64,000 bases of DNA, from NCBI RefSeq assembly GCF_051622035.1, contig NC_135361.1, forward strand, positions 26,901,205-26,965,204, given 5' to 3'. The position numbers were made by a program, and so were the translations under genes. A model generated the notes under the pieces. The model was not told the DNA's origin and ran no database searches. It worked only from the letters and a program-made list of their open reading frames with translations. Within the stretch, counting starts at the first letter, position 1. Each line of letters opens with the position of its first letter. The stretch comes from Arctopsyche grandis (lineage: Eukaryota; Arthropoda; Insecta; Trichoptera; Hydropsychidae). This document shows positions 1-11,626 of this stretch, piece by piece.

Positions 1-1450
1 AATTTTTTTAATTCTTTAAATTAACTACAATTATTATACACATCAAATATCAACAAAATAAAAATAATTTAAAAGGTCAAAATTAAATAATGAAATATTG
101 TTTTAAAAAAAAATTCTACCGGTTTACGCATTCTGACCAAAACCTTATCAGCTCTTAGTTAGTACATAAAGAATACAAATATAAATTTTCAGCTCGATAC
201 ATTCAGGGATGTGGAAAGAATCTTGGTCACAACATTTTTGACTTTTTTAAGAGGAAAAAATCCCACTTCCGGTTTATTAAATTTATGTAGTGATTTTTTT
301 ATTATTTTCATCACATCGATACAAGAATTACACATGAATCTTTTCGTGAAGAGCATTCATGTTTAAGGGGTCGAAAAAGATAGTGAAAGAAAAATCGAAC
401 AAGAGTAAACTGCCACTTCCGGTTGACGGATGCTTACCAAATTTTATACATAGCTTGGTATTAAGAGGGCTGTACACCCGAAACCTTAATTTTGTTACCG
501 TTCCTTTCTTCGATATATATATTGAGTGAATGCGACAATATATATCAATATATATATATATATATAACAATATATATCAATATATATATTGAGTGAATGC
601 GACAGTTGCGATTCGACCAGATAAAACGTGTTTTAAATTGACAAAATCGAGGTTTCGTATTCTACTATTTTCTCCTCCAAAACTGGACCAATTTTTAAAA
701 AAATTTCATCATCGGTATGAGAAATATATATTCTGTGCATCTATCGCCGTATTTTTTTTTAAATCGACCGTTAAATAACCACGCTAGACTCTTTTCGTGG
801 GTGTAAAAAAGAGGCGATTTTATAGATGTTTGGCGGCTCCTAGCTCCTATAAAAAATAATTAATCAAAAAAATAAAACGATAGATGCACCCCAATGGTGG
901 ATATCCATAGCATATTAAAAAATAATTTCTCTAGTGCCATAATTGAGGTAGGGAGAAGTATAGTACGTTTGTATGGACAAGGCGCTGCTGTCCAGCCCTC
1001 TTAAGCTTAAACTTTTAGATATGAAATTTCAGTTCAATAAACCAAAAGGTTTTTGAGAAAAACATAAAAAAAACCTCGATTCTCTAGAGTAAAAGTACTA
1101 CTTCCAGTTCAGGTAAAAATATTAGGATATAAAATGTATAATTTCTATTACATGTAAAAAAATTTCAGTCCGATTCAGTTAGCGGTTTGGAGATAATTGA
1201 ATTCAAAAATTTAAAATAAAAAAGAGGACACCTATAAGGGGAGGTACCATTTCCGGTCAACTTAAAATTTTGAAAAAAATATATACATACATCGTATCGA
1301 TAAGAATTTCAGTAACCGATACTAAGTTTCAGTTCGATAGGACTAAAGGTGTTCAAAAAATACACACACACACATTTTTTCTAGATCATGACAACATGAT
1401 CAGTGAGTTTGAATCATTCAAAATCTCGATTTCGATTTTTCCCACGATCA
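1..1450 (-). repeat. Array of about 148-bp modules with ACCGGAAGT (locus 1)
   Basis: Degenerate tandem modules, each with a TTCCGGT/ACCGGAAGT core (about 118, 266, 415, then 1098 and 1250 after removing the insert at 465-1000) and a TTTCAGTTCGAT-like block (about 187, 1029, 1168, 1332). The array is in reverse orientation to copies at 46990-47560 and 58620-59140. Open frames here are not coding-like. Confidence 0.75.
465..1000. mobile_element. TTAA-flanked piggyBac-type MITE, 536 bp
   Basis: Ends GAGGGCTG...CAGCCCTC, flanked by TTAA at 461-464 and 1001-1004. The matching array copy near 59081 shows the uninterrupted site with a single TTAA. No transposase frame inside; AT-rich with ATAT runs near 520-590. 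Confidence 0.8.
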
Positions 1451-1532
1451 CAAAAAACTACACCTATTGTTAGTACGTACATAGATAAAGCAACAACTAT
1501 TGTTTAAATTAAAACAAAATAGTATATATTAC

Positions 1533-4500
1533 CTGTATAGAACAATTTCAAATATGGCTCGTAAGAGACGTGACGCTGACTGGGTGACATACACCATATC
1601 AGCCATCAGAGCGAATCCTTCAAGTTTCAACTGTGAAACGTATGCTTGCAGGAGTACGTTGACTTTGGCCGAAGCCTCTTCAGCGCCCTCTTTCACCGGA
1701 ATCGGCACTCGTCCGACAAGTTTTTGCAACTCGGGCTTTTCCTCCTCGCGCACGCTCACATGTCTGAATTCTCCGGAGAGCGAAAACACACGCAGCAATT
1801 CGATCTCGCTCAACGTCGGCTTCAACAGTTGATTGTACGTAAGCATAGTCTCGTGAGAGCAGTAGTAATGTGAAGCGATCCGACCCGGTTCCATCACCTG
1901 GAAGTGGCCGGACTTTCTGTCGTATTTCACAAGACCAGATCTGAAAAATATAGTTAATTAAACATTGATTAATAATATTCATGTAAGGTTTATTCATTTA
2001 GTTATATGACTTACTTGTCCAATAGAATGGCCGCAGTATGAACTAAATCGGCTCTATGCATTTCGAGCAGAGGATCGTTGGCGAGGCGTTCAGCTGAAAC
2101 TCCGTATAAAGCAGGTTGACGCAACATTCGTACGTATAAATAAGAGTATCCAAGCCATGTTACAGCATCTCGAACCGATCTGAAATATTTATAAGTCATT
2201 TTGAAAAAAAAATTAAGTAATCTCTTACAGTGAGCAAAAAAAAGTAACGTTTTTTACTTACGGAGAGGAGAATAATCAATATTTACTAAGTTGACCCACT
2301 GAATTCGAATATGAAAATGATTTTTGTTGCTTTTTTCTCGTTTATGAGATATGAGCGTTTAAAAAAGGGCGCAATTTTTACAGATTTTTGACTTTTGTAG
2401 TCTTAAACTCAAACTCTAGTATTGCTGTGCCAAAAGTGAGTATTGGAATCAACAGTTGTAACGCGACGTTCTCCCCATAGTCCCATAGGGCAACACTCGC
2501 CCTTTATTTCGAGTGGCCACACAGAAAAGAGCCATATAGGCGCGCGCGCATCGAGAGCGCGTCTCGCACCCGCCATCCACCGCCGAAGAAAGATCTCTCC
2601 TGTGCACGACTCCACGGGGAGACGGGGCCCAGAGATCCGCCATCTTGCTGAAGAACCGCTGTGAGGTCGAGTGCAGCATCACTCCCTCCCAAGAGTTCCA
2701 GCACAACGTCTTCTGTATTCCTCACGCAGTTTCTGTAGAAACGTTAGCCGTGAGAGGACCCGACCACGAGGAAGCTGTTATCAACGAGACGATTTGCAGT
2801 CAGGAACCTCCCCGACTATATAAACTGTATCCCAAGGTTAGTTCACGTTTCCCTATAACCCGACCCTTGAAAGAAGAACGACGTATCCGCCCTCTGGATC
2901 TCCCACCGCGAGATCAGATAACGCGCGTAAAGCCGTTCGTTACACAGTCAAATTTATTTTCTATTGATTGTGATTTTTTTACAAGGCTATTCTATGTTTC
3001 ACTTTGCTAATCGTTCAGGAAATATTCCTACATTCTTCCGATCGGTTTGTTGTTGCTTTAAAATACTTAATTAATTATTTACTGAATTTTAGTCAAAAAT
3101 ATATAAACTTTTACACATTTGTTCTCAAGCTATCATGCATTTATTGGACCAGTTCTATATTTCTCTACATTTACAAGGGTTGGTTTTCAATTTCTATATA
3201 TATATTTTACTTTATTTCGGCGTATTAATTCGAGCGGTAAATGATTTTAAATTACAATATGAAATGTTCTAGGCAGGGCTTGTCTTACTCATCACTAGTA
3301 AGTGAACGTGAGCGAGTGAGATCGAATGATGCGCTCTCCAAATTATCATCTCGCTCTTGCATCATACATTTGGTCATCAACAACATCATTTTTTAAACTC
3401 AATTTAAAATCCCTCTAGTGTTCAAATTAGTACGTATAAATAATAATAAAATGTTTAGACAAAAAACCCCCTTAAAAAGCGGTAAAGTGAAAAATTAGCG
3501 AAATAAACTCATAATATTGCAGAAAAAAAATGTGTAACAAGTATATTTTTGACTTTTAAAATTCGCTATTTAAAAAGTATTTTAAGGCAATAAAAATATA
3601 TAAGAGGCTTGTAAAAAACCACAATCAATAGAAAAAACATCCGACTATTGATTTCAATACTCACTTTTGGCACAGCAATACTAGATTTTGAGTTTAAGAC
3701 TACGAAAGTCAAAAACCTGTAAAAATTGCGCATTTTTTAAACGCTCATATATCAACAAGAAGAAACTAAACAAAAATCATTGTCATATTCGAATTCAGTG
3801 TATGTCAAATATCGTAAAGATTGAATAATCTCCCATTCATTAATTTTTTTGTTGCTCAGTGTTAACATAGTCAGTTATGTATATATGTATGTAGAAAAGA
3901 AGAATCGATACCAAACATGATATTAATAATCAAAAATCCTCTTACCGAACAGTTCCCAAGACTATTTCGGCATTGAGCGTATCTGCCAATCGGGACACAA
4001 GCTGTGATTCAATAGGCAGTTGTTGATTCAACAAGGACAGGTAGTATTGAAGCTCAGAATGATTTGTAATCAATATACCTGTATAAAAATAAATTAACAA
4101 TAAAGATTGAACAATGTATAATGTTTTTATTGATAAGATCAATCGTCACCTTCTCCTTTGGTATCGTACTGCGGTCGACCAGCTCTACCCAACATCTGCA
4201 GCACGTCTAGAGCACCCAATTCAACCCATCGTCCCCGTTCTGGAGAATACACTTGTGTGCCCTTAATAATGACAGTGTGAGCTGGAAGATTCACACCCCA
4301 GGCTAAGGTAGCCGTAGAAACTAACACCTGAAATTTAATGAATAAATTAATAAAGAATGTATGTAGTGACGATATAATACTGATAATAATTGGAGATGAA
4401 TCTACTTGGATGTGTCTATCAGCGAACAAATCTTCCACGAGGGTCCTGTCGACTCTCGTCATACCGGCGTGATGGATGGCGAAGCCGTACGGAAGCAAGT

Positions 4501-7500
4501 CTTTAAGCTCGGTATTTTTTACCTGTTCAGCTTCGGATCTGAGTACTTCCATACTGGCCGAACCCTCTCTGTAAGTTTATACGAAACATTTATATCTATG
4601 GAAAATATGATGATGACTAGTAGAGGATGAAATTCTCGTATGTTTGAAGAACAATCATAGCAAATAGACAAAATTCTTCAAGAGTACTTGAAAACTAATG
4701 ATAAAAACATACTCAAAAGTACGTCTAGATAGACTGCAGCTGTTGATAGGCGTGTCTTCATGTCATTGTTAATTCATACGATCCTAATATTAAAATAAGT
4801 TTCTCCTACATTTCTTCAAATATGGGAATCACCGTTATCGATCACTGTCAAACCTATATTAATACACTCCAAGGGGTGAGTTTTGCCAAGGATTGCGACA
4901 GCAAAGATTAGACGTACTAGCATTTTTTTGCACGTAAAAACTATTAAAAATAAAAAAAGCCGCATATCAATTTGTGTGTCTGCACCTTAAGACCAATTTT
5001 TTTTATTTATTATATAATATACACGGAAGGCCTAACAGGCAAACCCCAATGCGCCTTCCTGGCCAATTACAAACAATGCAGCATTTTTATTACATAAGTC
5101 GCTGAATTACGAGACAGTGAAAACTCGAAATTAACGAGACATCTATGAATTTTAACATGCACATAAATCATATTCAAATAGTGGTGACATAGTGGGTAGG
5201 ATGGGTTTTTAGCCAATTTAATGGAGAACCGTTTCAACAATGAAATCAGAAAAATTGGCAAACTCTGATAGGAAACGATCCACCTGGAGTCACAAATCTC
5301 CAAGTCTGACCAACACCATTAAACGCAACCACCGAGCCATACTGCTGGCTACTAATAGATTTGTTACAATATTGGCAAAGTTTTAAACTTTCCAAGGTTT
5401 TGACCAGCAGCATTACAGATATACTCAGAATAAATTCTTTTCAATCGAGGTCAACTTACTGGATAGAACCCGGCACCTCTCGGTGTTAGACAAAAGCCCA
5501 ACCACCAAGCCATGCCGCTTGCTGGTGGTTAAAAAATTAAAATAGGCAGGAACAGAAAAGGATTTGCGAGCAGTAGAATGTTGTAAACGATGATTACATG
5601 TTGAAAAATCAATTTAATATAAACACACAAACCTAAGAAACTGTCCAAGAGTGTCTTTTTCAAGACACATATCACGAACGGCACGCGCCGTCTTCCCGGT
5701 CTCCTTACGAGAATGAACGAAAATTAAAACTTGATTTCTACCGGCATGCTCCATAGTCTTTTCATATACGATTTCGTTCATGACTTGGAAACGCTTCAAA
5801 GCTTTCTTTTCAGTGATACCGATATACTGCTGTTCCAAAGCGACAGGCCTGAAATATAAACCATATTAATTTCAAAATTACACCAGCAACCATTGCAACC
5901 ACTGCGATTGAATACCTGAAACTGTTATCGAAGTAGAATAGACCGGTATCAGGACGAACTCGCAAGAAAGCAGCCACGTCACGGTAATTGGGCAGGGTAG
6001 CACTGAGTCCTACTAAACGTATTTCCTCTTGAGCCGTTTCCGCAGCTCGAATAGCACGAGCGACGAGAGCTTCCAGCACCGGTCCACGTTCATCATGCAA
6101 AAGATGCACCTCATCAATTATGACCAGTCTGACCAGATTGGTGAACGTCCTCTCGCCGCCCTTCCTAGTTATAATATCCCACTTTTCGGGCGTGCAGACT
6201 ATGATCTGAGTGGCGTTGATCTGCTCTCTGGTCAGCTGATGATCACCAGTCAATTCCGATACGGTGATATTGTATGGAGCTAAACGTTTACTAAAACTGC
6301 CCACCTATAATATAATAAAATATTATAATATACATTCGAAAATGAAAGATGTCTGTTTGTATGTACTATATATATATATATATACCATTTCTTGTACGAG
6401 TGATCTCATAGGTGCAACGTAGACTAGTTTGAATTGATCTGCGGCAATGGTGCCGTCTTGGTTGATGTGTTTTCCTATCTCTCTAAGCATGCAAAGCAAC
6501 GCAACGTTGGTTTTACCAGCACCGGTAGGGGCGCACACTAGAAGATTCTCATCGGAATTGAGAGCTGCCGGTTCAAGACGGCTCTGAAATATGAATTTAA
6601 CTGTATAAAAATCAATTTGACAAATAATAATCACATGACGAATAAACGGCATCGTGTTAACCTGGATTCGATTCAATGTTTTGAATCCTTCGAATGCTGG
6701 TTGTACGTATTTAGGTAGTTTATCAATTGGAACTAATGTTTCGTCGTCGTCGAACGGTTTCGGCTTCAATGCCGGTACGTGAACTTCTTCGTATCCTAAA
6801 ATTTATAAACACACAATCAAATTATTGGGAAAGTCATATTTATTTCATAAGATTTGTATACAACTCCTTAATGGTCAAATTAAAAATATAAATATGTATA
6901 TGTATACCCTTTCGCTGTTTTCTAAATGATCCATCGGGTAGTTGACAACGTTTATTAGCCATCAAATGAGATCCTTGAGCAAATACCTGAAAAGTATACG
7001 GCAATGTATAAAAATCATTGTTTCAATATATTATATCGCTATTTTGTGTGTCTGTTTGTCTGAGATTACGTTCGCCGTACTATAATAGTCGTTTCGATTC
7101 GGCATAAATATGTAAGTCACATTTAAAACACTGCCAAAACGTACATACGAATACAATAACAAAAGAAAAAAACTTCTATATATACTATTTACTACCAATG
7201 TTTCCTCTTGGTAGAGAATTACCGCCATCTATTGAAAATTTATCTAACATTTAAATTTTTCTATTGGTGTTTTATATTGTTTAACAGTAGGTAGGTAGTT
7301 TTTACCTTTTTTTCATATTAAACAATTACATATAAATATATTTAAAAGGCACATATTTGAAAAAATTTCGACAGCGTTCGGAATGAACCGACACATTTCT
7401 TTTAATTTTAATTTTATTTAACCCTTTGCCCGCGGCAATAAACATAGCGAACAAACCCTGTACGCTGCACCTTTTTCGCGAATTTGGCAATCGAGTTTTC

Positions 7501-10500
7501 GACCTTAAATACAGATTTTAATATTTACTCAAGTAACCAGATATGTTAATTAACACATAAAGTATTATTTTAAACAATAAAATACATAATATATCTCGTA
7601 GTTTTGGCTTAATTGTCAAATAATCATTCTTCATACAATTGAGACGTATCGTCGCCATTGTTCAACAGACGTGACGTCACATAAACGAGGTTTCAGTATG
7701 GTTCCACAAAAAACTAATTTTGACTGGTATATATTCATTTTAAGCAAATTGAATAGATGTCATTCAACTCTCAGTAATATATTCAACCAATTTTGAACCT
7801 TAAAACAGTTGAAATAGGCGCATATAAGCCTCAAAATCCTGTGCAAAGTTCAGAAATTCTATGGAAGAGAGCCGCGCTACATACTTTTCCTAATCAAAGC
7901 TTCCATAGAAGACGGCCGCAGGCAAACGGTAAATAACTTAATATGCCAGCACCCATGCGATGATATTTCATCGGATACAACACTAGTTGTTTTAATATTA
8001 GCGAAAGTATTCAGCTTTGTTCAGATTGAAATGCTAATATATAAAATATTTAATTTATAGTATTACAAGTTCTTCGAGATCGAGCGCTTTACGAGAGCCT
8101 CCGACTTGTCCACCTCCAGGTCCGACAGACGAAGTCATTTCTTCAGTGTCATTTGTTGTAGCTTCGCGCCGTGAAGCAGTTCTTTCTTTGGAACCATCAC
8201 TCAAAGAACTGACCGCATTCTGTATACAAAATAAAATCGTTATAGTGCATTTAGTAACAATACAATGAAACAGTACATATACGAGTTTCTTACATCGTCA
8301 TCAGCTTTGCCTGTGTCTAGTTGTGCCAAGATCTTTTTGAGTGCAGTATCTCTCGACATTTGCTCTCGGATCGATAACTTCTCAGTTTCGGATTGAGACG
8401 ATGCCAACATTGTACAATATAACACTAAAATAATCAAAATTCATGTTAAACTCCAAATCTTAAGCGTTTAAATTTAAGCAATTTATTAGAATTGCTTGTT
8501 ACCCATATGCCGATGTTTCTTCAAGAGTTTGATAAGGTCGAAACAGTCGTACCCCAAAAGTAGTACTAAACGATTTTCGCAATCGCGGTCGTCTGCGCTG
8601 TCACGCAGAGCTGACAACACGTCGCTGGCACGCTGTTGCGATACAACAGCATCTGAGTACACTCTCGATAGCCTTCTTTGTAACCAATATGCGTCAATGT
8701 CTAAAGGATGTAGAGGTCGTTGTTTTCTTCCGTCGTCTGTATTTCCGCCCAACTATACAAAAAATATAAATATATGAAAACACTATAAAGGCAATTTGAG
8801 CATTGCCGAAATAATAAACATTGATATTTACGTTCGATGCGAGAATAGTAGCGTTTTTACGACTCTCTTTACTTGCGGCTCCTTGATCTTTAGGATTATC
8901 TACATCCATTGCTTCAGTGCGATCGTCGTCTTCGACGTCGCCTTCTTTATCATCATCTTCTCGAACCTAATAAATGCAAATTGTCATGTATCAAAACAAT
9001 TTGTCTATAAAAATGTGCAATATATTTTATGCTCAATACAGTATATACTAATTTATTTATTTATTTTACATTGATATATACCAGGAAGGCCTAACAGGTA
9101 AATCCCAATGCGCCTTCCTAGACAATTAATTACAAATATTGCAGCATTTTTATTACATAAATCGCTGTATTTCGAGAGGCTGAAGAACACGAAATTAACA
9201 ATTAATTAATCCATAGACATCTATGGATTTATACTTGTACATAAATCAAATTCAGATATTTGTTAAATAGCGCAGAGCATCGTAGCCTGTGCACCACGGT
9301 AATATGTGTTCTCCGAACAGCACTTAGGCCTAATGCGTGCGAGTGAGATCGCGTGTGAGGGAAAAAACCGATGTTAGTTAATGTTTTGTCTCTACGCATA
9401 TATACGGAATAACTAGCGGCTGCCGATGAACTACATATGTATGTACGTAGCTGACAAACTCTACGAGTCGTAAACAATGTGTGCCGCGAATATCCAAAGG
9501 TTACGATGCTCTGACATAGCGGAAAGGATGGTCTTTGCCAATTTGAAGGAGGAACCGTTTCAACAATGAAATCAGATAAATTGGCAAACTCTGATAGGAA
9601 ATGATCGACTTGGAGTCACAAATATCCAAATCTGACCAACAGCATTAAAGATTAGCATGGGATCGAAGCCGGTAACCTCTCGGTGCTACACATAAACGCA
9701 AACACCGAGCTGCTGGCTACTAATAGATTTGTTACAATCTTGGCAAGGTTTTAAACTTACAAGAACATATAAAAACCAGCGCATAATAACAACCAATTCA
9801 AGAACATATAATAACAAGCGGAATAGACCAGTGGTTAGCAAATAATGCTTTGAACAGTGGTCATTGGTTCAAATCACACTGGTTTCTGCTGGCCAGACCT
9901 TGAATTTGTGACTCCAGGTCGATCTTTTCCTATCAGAGTTTACCAATTTATCTGATTTTCATTGAAACGGTTCCAACAAATTGGCAACCTTACCCATTTT
10001 CTCTTAAATCTCGAATTTCGCTGAAATGTATAAAATGCTGCAAATTTAACAATCTGTGGGTGTTAATTGATATGTATTTACTTTGTATAATACTCGTATC
10101 AAATGTACAATGTTCCTGGCCAGGAAGGCGCATTTGGGTTACCTGTTAGGCCTTCCTGGTTTAGATTAAAAATAAATAAATATATATATATCAAACGTCG
10201 TCCAAGGAAAAATGATTCTATATTGGCCATTACATATATTATAAATATAGTAATATAATAAAAATAACAACCTCTCCAAATGCATCTTCATCATCCTCGG
10301 AACTCGATTCTTCAAACTGCACATTAATGCCGTAAGTCTCATCGAGTTGCTCTGGATTATCGCCAGTGGGAAGAGGAGCGCTTCCAATACCGGTAAAATC
10401 AGTTATTTTCTTACCTAAGCATACAAAAATTTGTTTTTTTTTTAAATTTCAAATACAAAATTGTGACCCAATTTTTTTCTAGTAATAAATACAAACCCAA

Positions 10501-11312
10501 ATTGACAAGTAGTGCAAATCTTTCATCGGGCACTGGTCCTAAAAGCGATTCAATTTCCGTTTTCCTATCGTGATCTTTCATCCGATCATTTTTCAAAACT
10601 GCCAAGACCTAAAAGCAATAATATATTAACACCGACAATTTAACGTATACATATAATAGTCGATAAAACGGCAGGTATGCAATACTTCATCTGCAGCTCC
10701 GCACAGAACATCTCTAGGTTGATCTCCGAGGGCGGCTTGCATGAAAGCTAAGAGCAATTCGTGTGCTCGTCTGGTTTCTTGAGTGCGAGGTCTGTAAACG
10801 GCAGCTCCGGCTCCGGCCGCATCTTCCACACTTTCGGAAGTCAACGTTGCGCCTTTCATACGCTCAAAATCGTATTGAGCCTCATCGCGTTTCTGCCGTC
10901 TATATGGAAATTAAGTATATATAAATACAACATGGTCTTATTTAACGTACATTTAATGCGTCTTATAAATATCTTACTTGACTTTACGTTCCTCGGCCTT
11001 TTCAGGTTTGGTTCGTTGATGACGATCGCCCATTCTGGTGCCGGTGAGTTTCCCCACCAACGACATAACCTCACCTGTGGCTTCATCTCGGCCTCGACGT
11101 TCAATGAATCTGACATCAGCTTGCAATACCAAATTAGAATTCTGAAGATATGAAAGTATTAGATCAGTACTAGTGTTCAGTGTATGTATGTATTGGGTAT
11201 GGGGTCACACATCGGTACAAAAGTATGCAGTGTGAGTTTAGTTGTGATTGTGAGGCAGGATACTGACCGCTTTGTATTCGTATTGCTGCTGGCGAGCCGC
11301 TGCGTCCGCCAT
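1533..11312 (-). CDS. SNRNP200: Brr2 / U5 snRNP 200-kDa RNA helicase, 5' part (partial at left edge)
   Basis: Brr2 is the Ski2-like ATPase of the U5 snRNP that unwinds U4/U6 during spliceosome activation in the nucleus. Nineteen exons (minus): 11268-11312, 10978-11141, 10686-10899, 10497-10608, 10272-10414, 8832-8966, 8494-8752, 8294-8424, 8067-8219, 6908-6986, 6662-6795, 6386-6583, 5916-6304, 5633-5848, 4406-4568, 4150-4327, 3946-4078, 2015-2179, 1533-1940. They sum to 3419 nt (1139 codons plus 2 nt). The start [15 protein letters not shown] matches the family N-terminus. Visible motifs: CAPTGAGKT (about residue 541), DEVH (653; human has DEIH), SATLPN (690), [12 protein letters not shown] (about 889), and the start of the Sec63-like domain (from about 985). 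The last exon ends at a GT donor (CAG|GTAATA), so about 1000 residues (rest of Sec63 plus the second cassette) lie left of the window behind an intron of at least 1.5 kb. Introns carry a Tc1-like element, SINEs and a Helitron. Confidence 0.97.
2225..3862. mobile_element. About 1.6-kb non-autonomous element with long terminal inverted repeats (Tc1/mariner-like ends) in Brr2 intron
   Basis: Two inverted arms of about 210-230 bp (about 2225-2455 and 3650-3862) share long blocks, for example the segment around TGCTGTGCCAAAAGTGAGTA. Outer ends read TACAGTGAGCAA and, in reverse complement, TAACACTGAGCAA, which resembles Tc1/mariner termini beside a TA. The inner part (2440-3010) is much more GC-rich than its surroundings and has a TATA-like box (ctatataaact, about 2815-2825). 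The 121-codon frame at 2645-3010 matches no family I know. Sits between Brr2 coding exons 17 and 18. Confidence 0.7.
4690..4995. repeat. Family C repeat (Brr2 intron)
   Basis: Shares the block TTCAAATATGGGAATCACCG and CTCCAAGGGGTGAGTTTTG with copies at 36708-36950, 41335-41820, 54890-55225 and 59232-59480. Non-coding. Confidence 0.65.
5005..5530 (-). mobile_element. tRNA-derived SINE (minus)
   Basis: Reverse copy of the SINE whose 3' end reads AGGCCTTCCTGG and whose core reads GAAACGGTTC...TTGGC. The tRNA-like head is at the high-coordinate end (ACCACCAAGCCATGC, A-box complement). Lies in the Brr2 intron 4569-5632. Confidence 0.75.
7025..7986 (+). mobile_element. Non-autonomous Helitron in Brr2 intron, interrupted by a TTAA MITE
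   Basis: The 5' part starts near ATCGCTATTTTGTGTGTCTG. The 3' end has the hairpin CGATGATATTTCATCG followed by CTAG and a host T, the Helitron signature. Close relatives at 31272-31750 and 56150-57169 share both ends. No Rep/helicase frame. Confidence 0.75.
7422..7929. mobile_element. TTAA-type MITE inside the Helitron (CCCTTTGCCCGCGGC ends)
   Basis: Begins CCCTTTGCCCGCGG after TTAA 7418-7421 and ends ...CCGCAGGCAAACGG before TAAA, a one-base-degraded TTAA. The reverse copy at about 24417-24906 ends GCGGGCAAAGGG|TTAA. About 508 bp, non-coding. Related Helitrons lack this insert, confirming the boundaries. Confidence 0.75.
9062..9740 (-). mobile_element. tRNA-derived SINE (minus), interrupted by a hAT MITE
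   Basis: Same SINE family as at 5005-5530: 3' tail at 9082-9120 (AGGAAGGCCTAACAGG) and head near 9660-9720. Interrupted by the 241-bp insert at 9273-9513. Confidence 0.75.
9273..9513. mobile_element. hAT-type MITE, 241 bp, in SINE
   Basis: Terminal inverted repeats CAGAGCATCGTAGCC / GGTTACGATGCTCTG. Flanks AAATAGCG (9265-9272) and ACATAGCG (9514-9521) form an 8-bp duplication with 7 matches. Other SINE copies are continuous here. Confidence 0.75.
9813..10170 (+). mobile_element. tRNA-derived SINE (plus)
   Basis: Head with A-box-like TAGACCAGTGGTTAGC and B-box-like GGTTCAAATCAC, core GAAACGGTTCC, 3' tail CCTGTTAGGCCTTCCTGG. Lies in the Brr2 intron between 8967 and 10271. Confidence 0.75.
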
Positions 11313-11626
11313 GGTGCCCTCGACAGGCCTCCGGAAGCCTCAGGAGCCTCCGAGGTCCTCAAATACAAAAACACGAATTGTGACGTACGACGCCGACACT
11401 CTAACCTCTATGCACCGACTTTACAAACGTCAAACCGTGACAGCTCGATTTACGACCATCAAACCTTTTTTGTCGAGGTCAACCGAAATATATAAAGTGA
11501 ATGTTTCGGTGATTATTCCGCAAAATGCGATCTCGCGCAAGTCACTAAAATCTCGATCACGCAATATCTAGCACCAAAAAACTCCATTCAACCCAACTCC
11601 AAGCAACCCACGCGAAATATTGTACT

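Noticed and set aside
2409-3010. Overlapping frames of 70-120 codons on both strands
   Set aside because: They lie in the GC-rich core of a transposon in a Brr2 intron; frames on both strands reflect base composition, and none matches a known protein.
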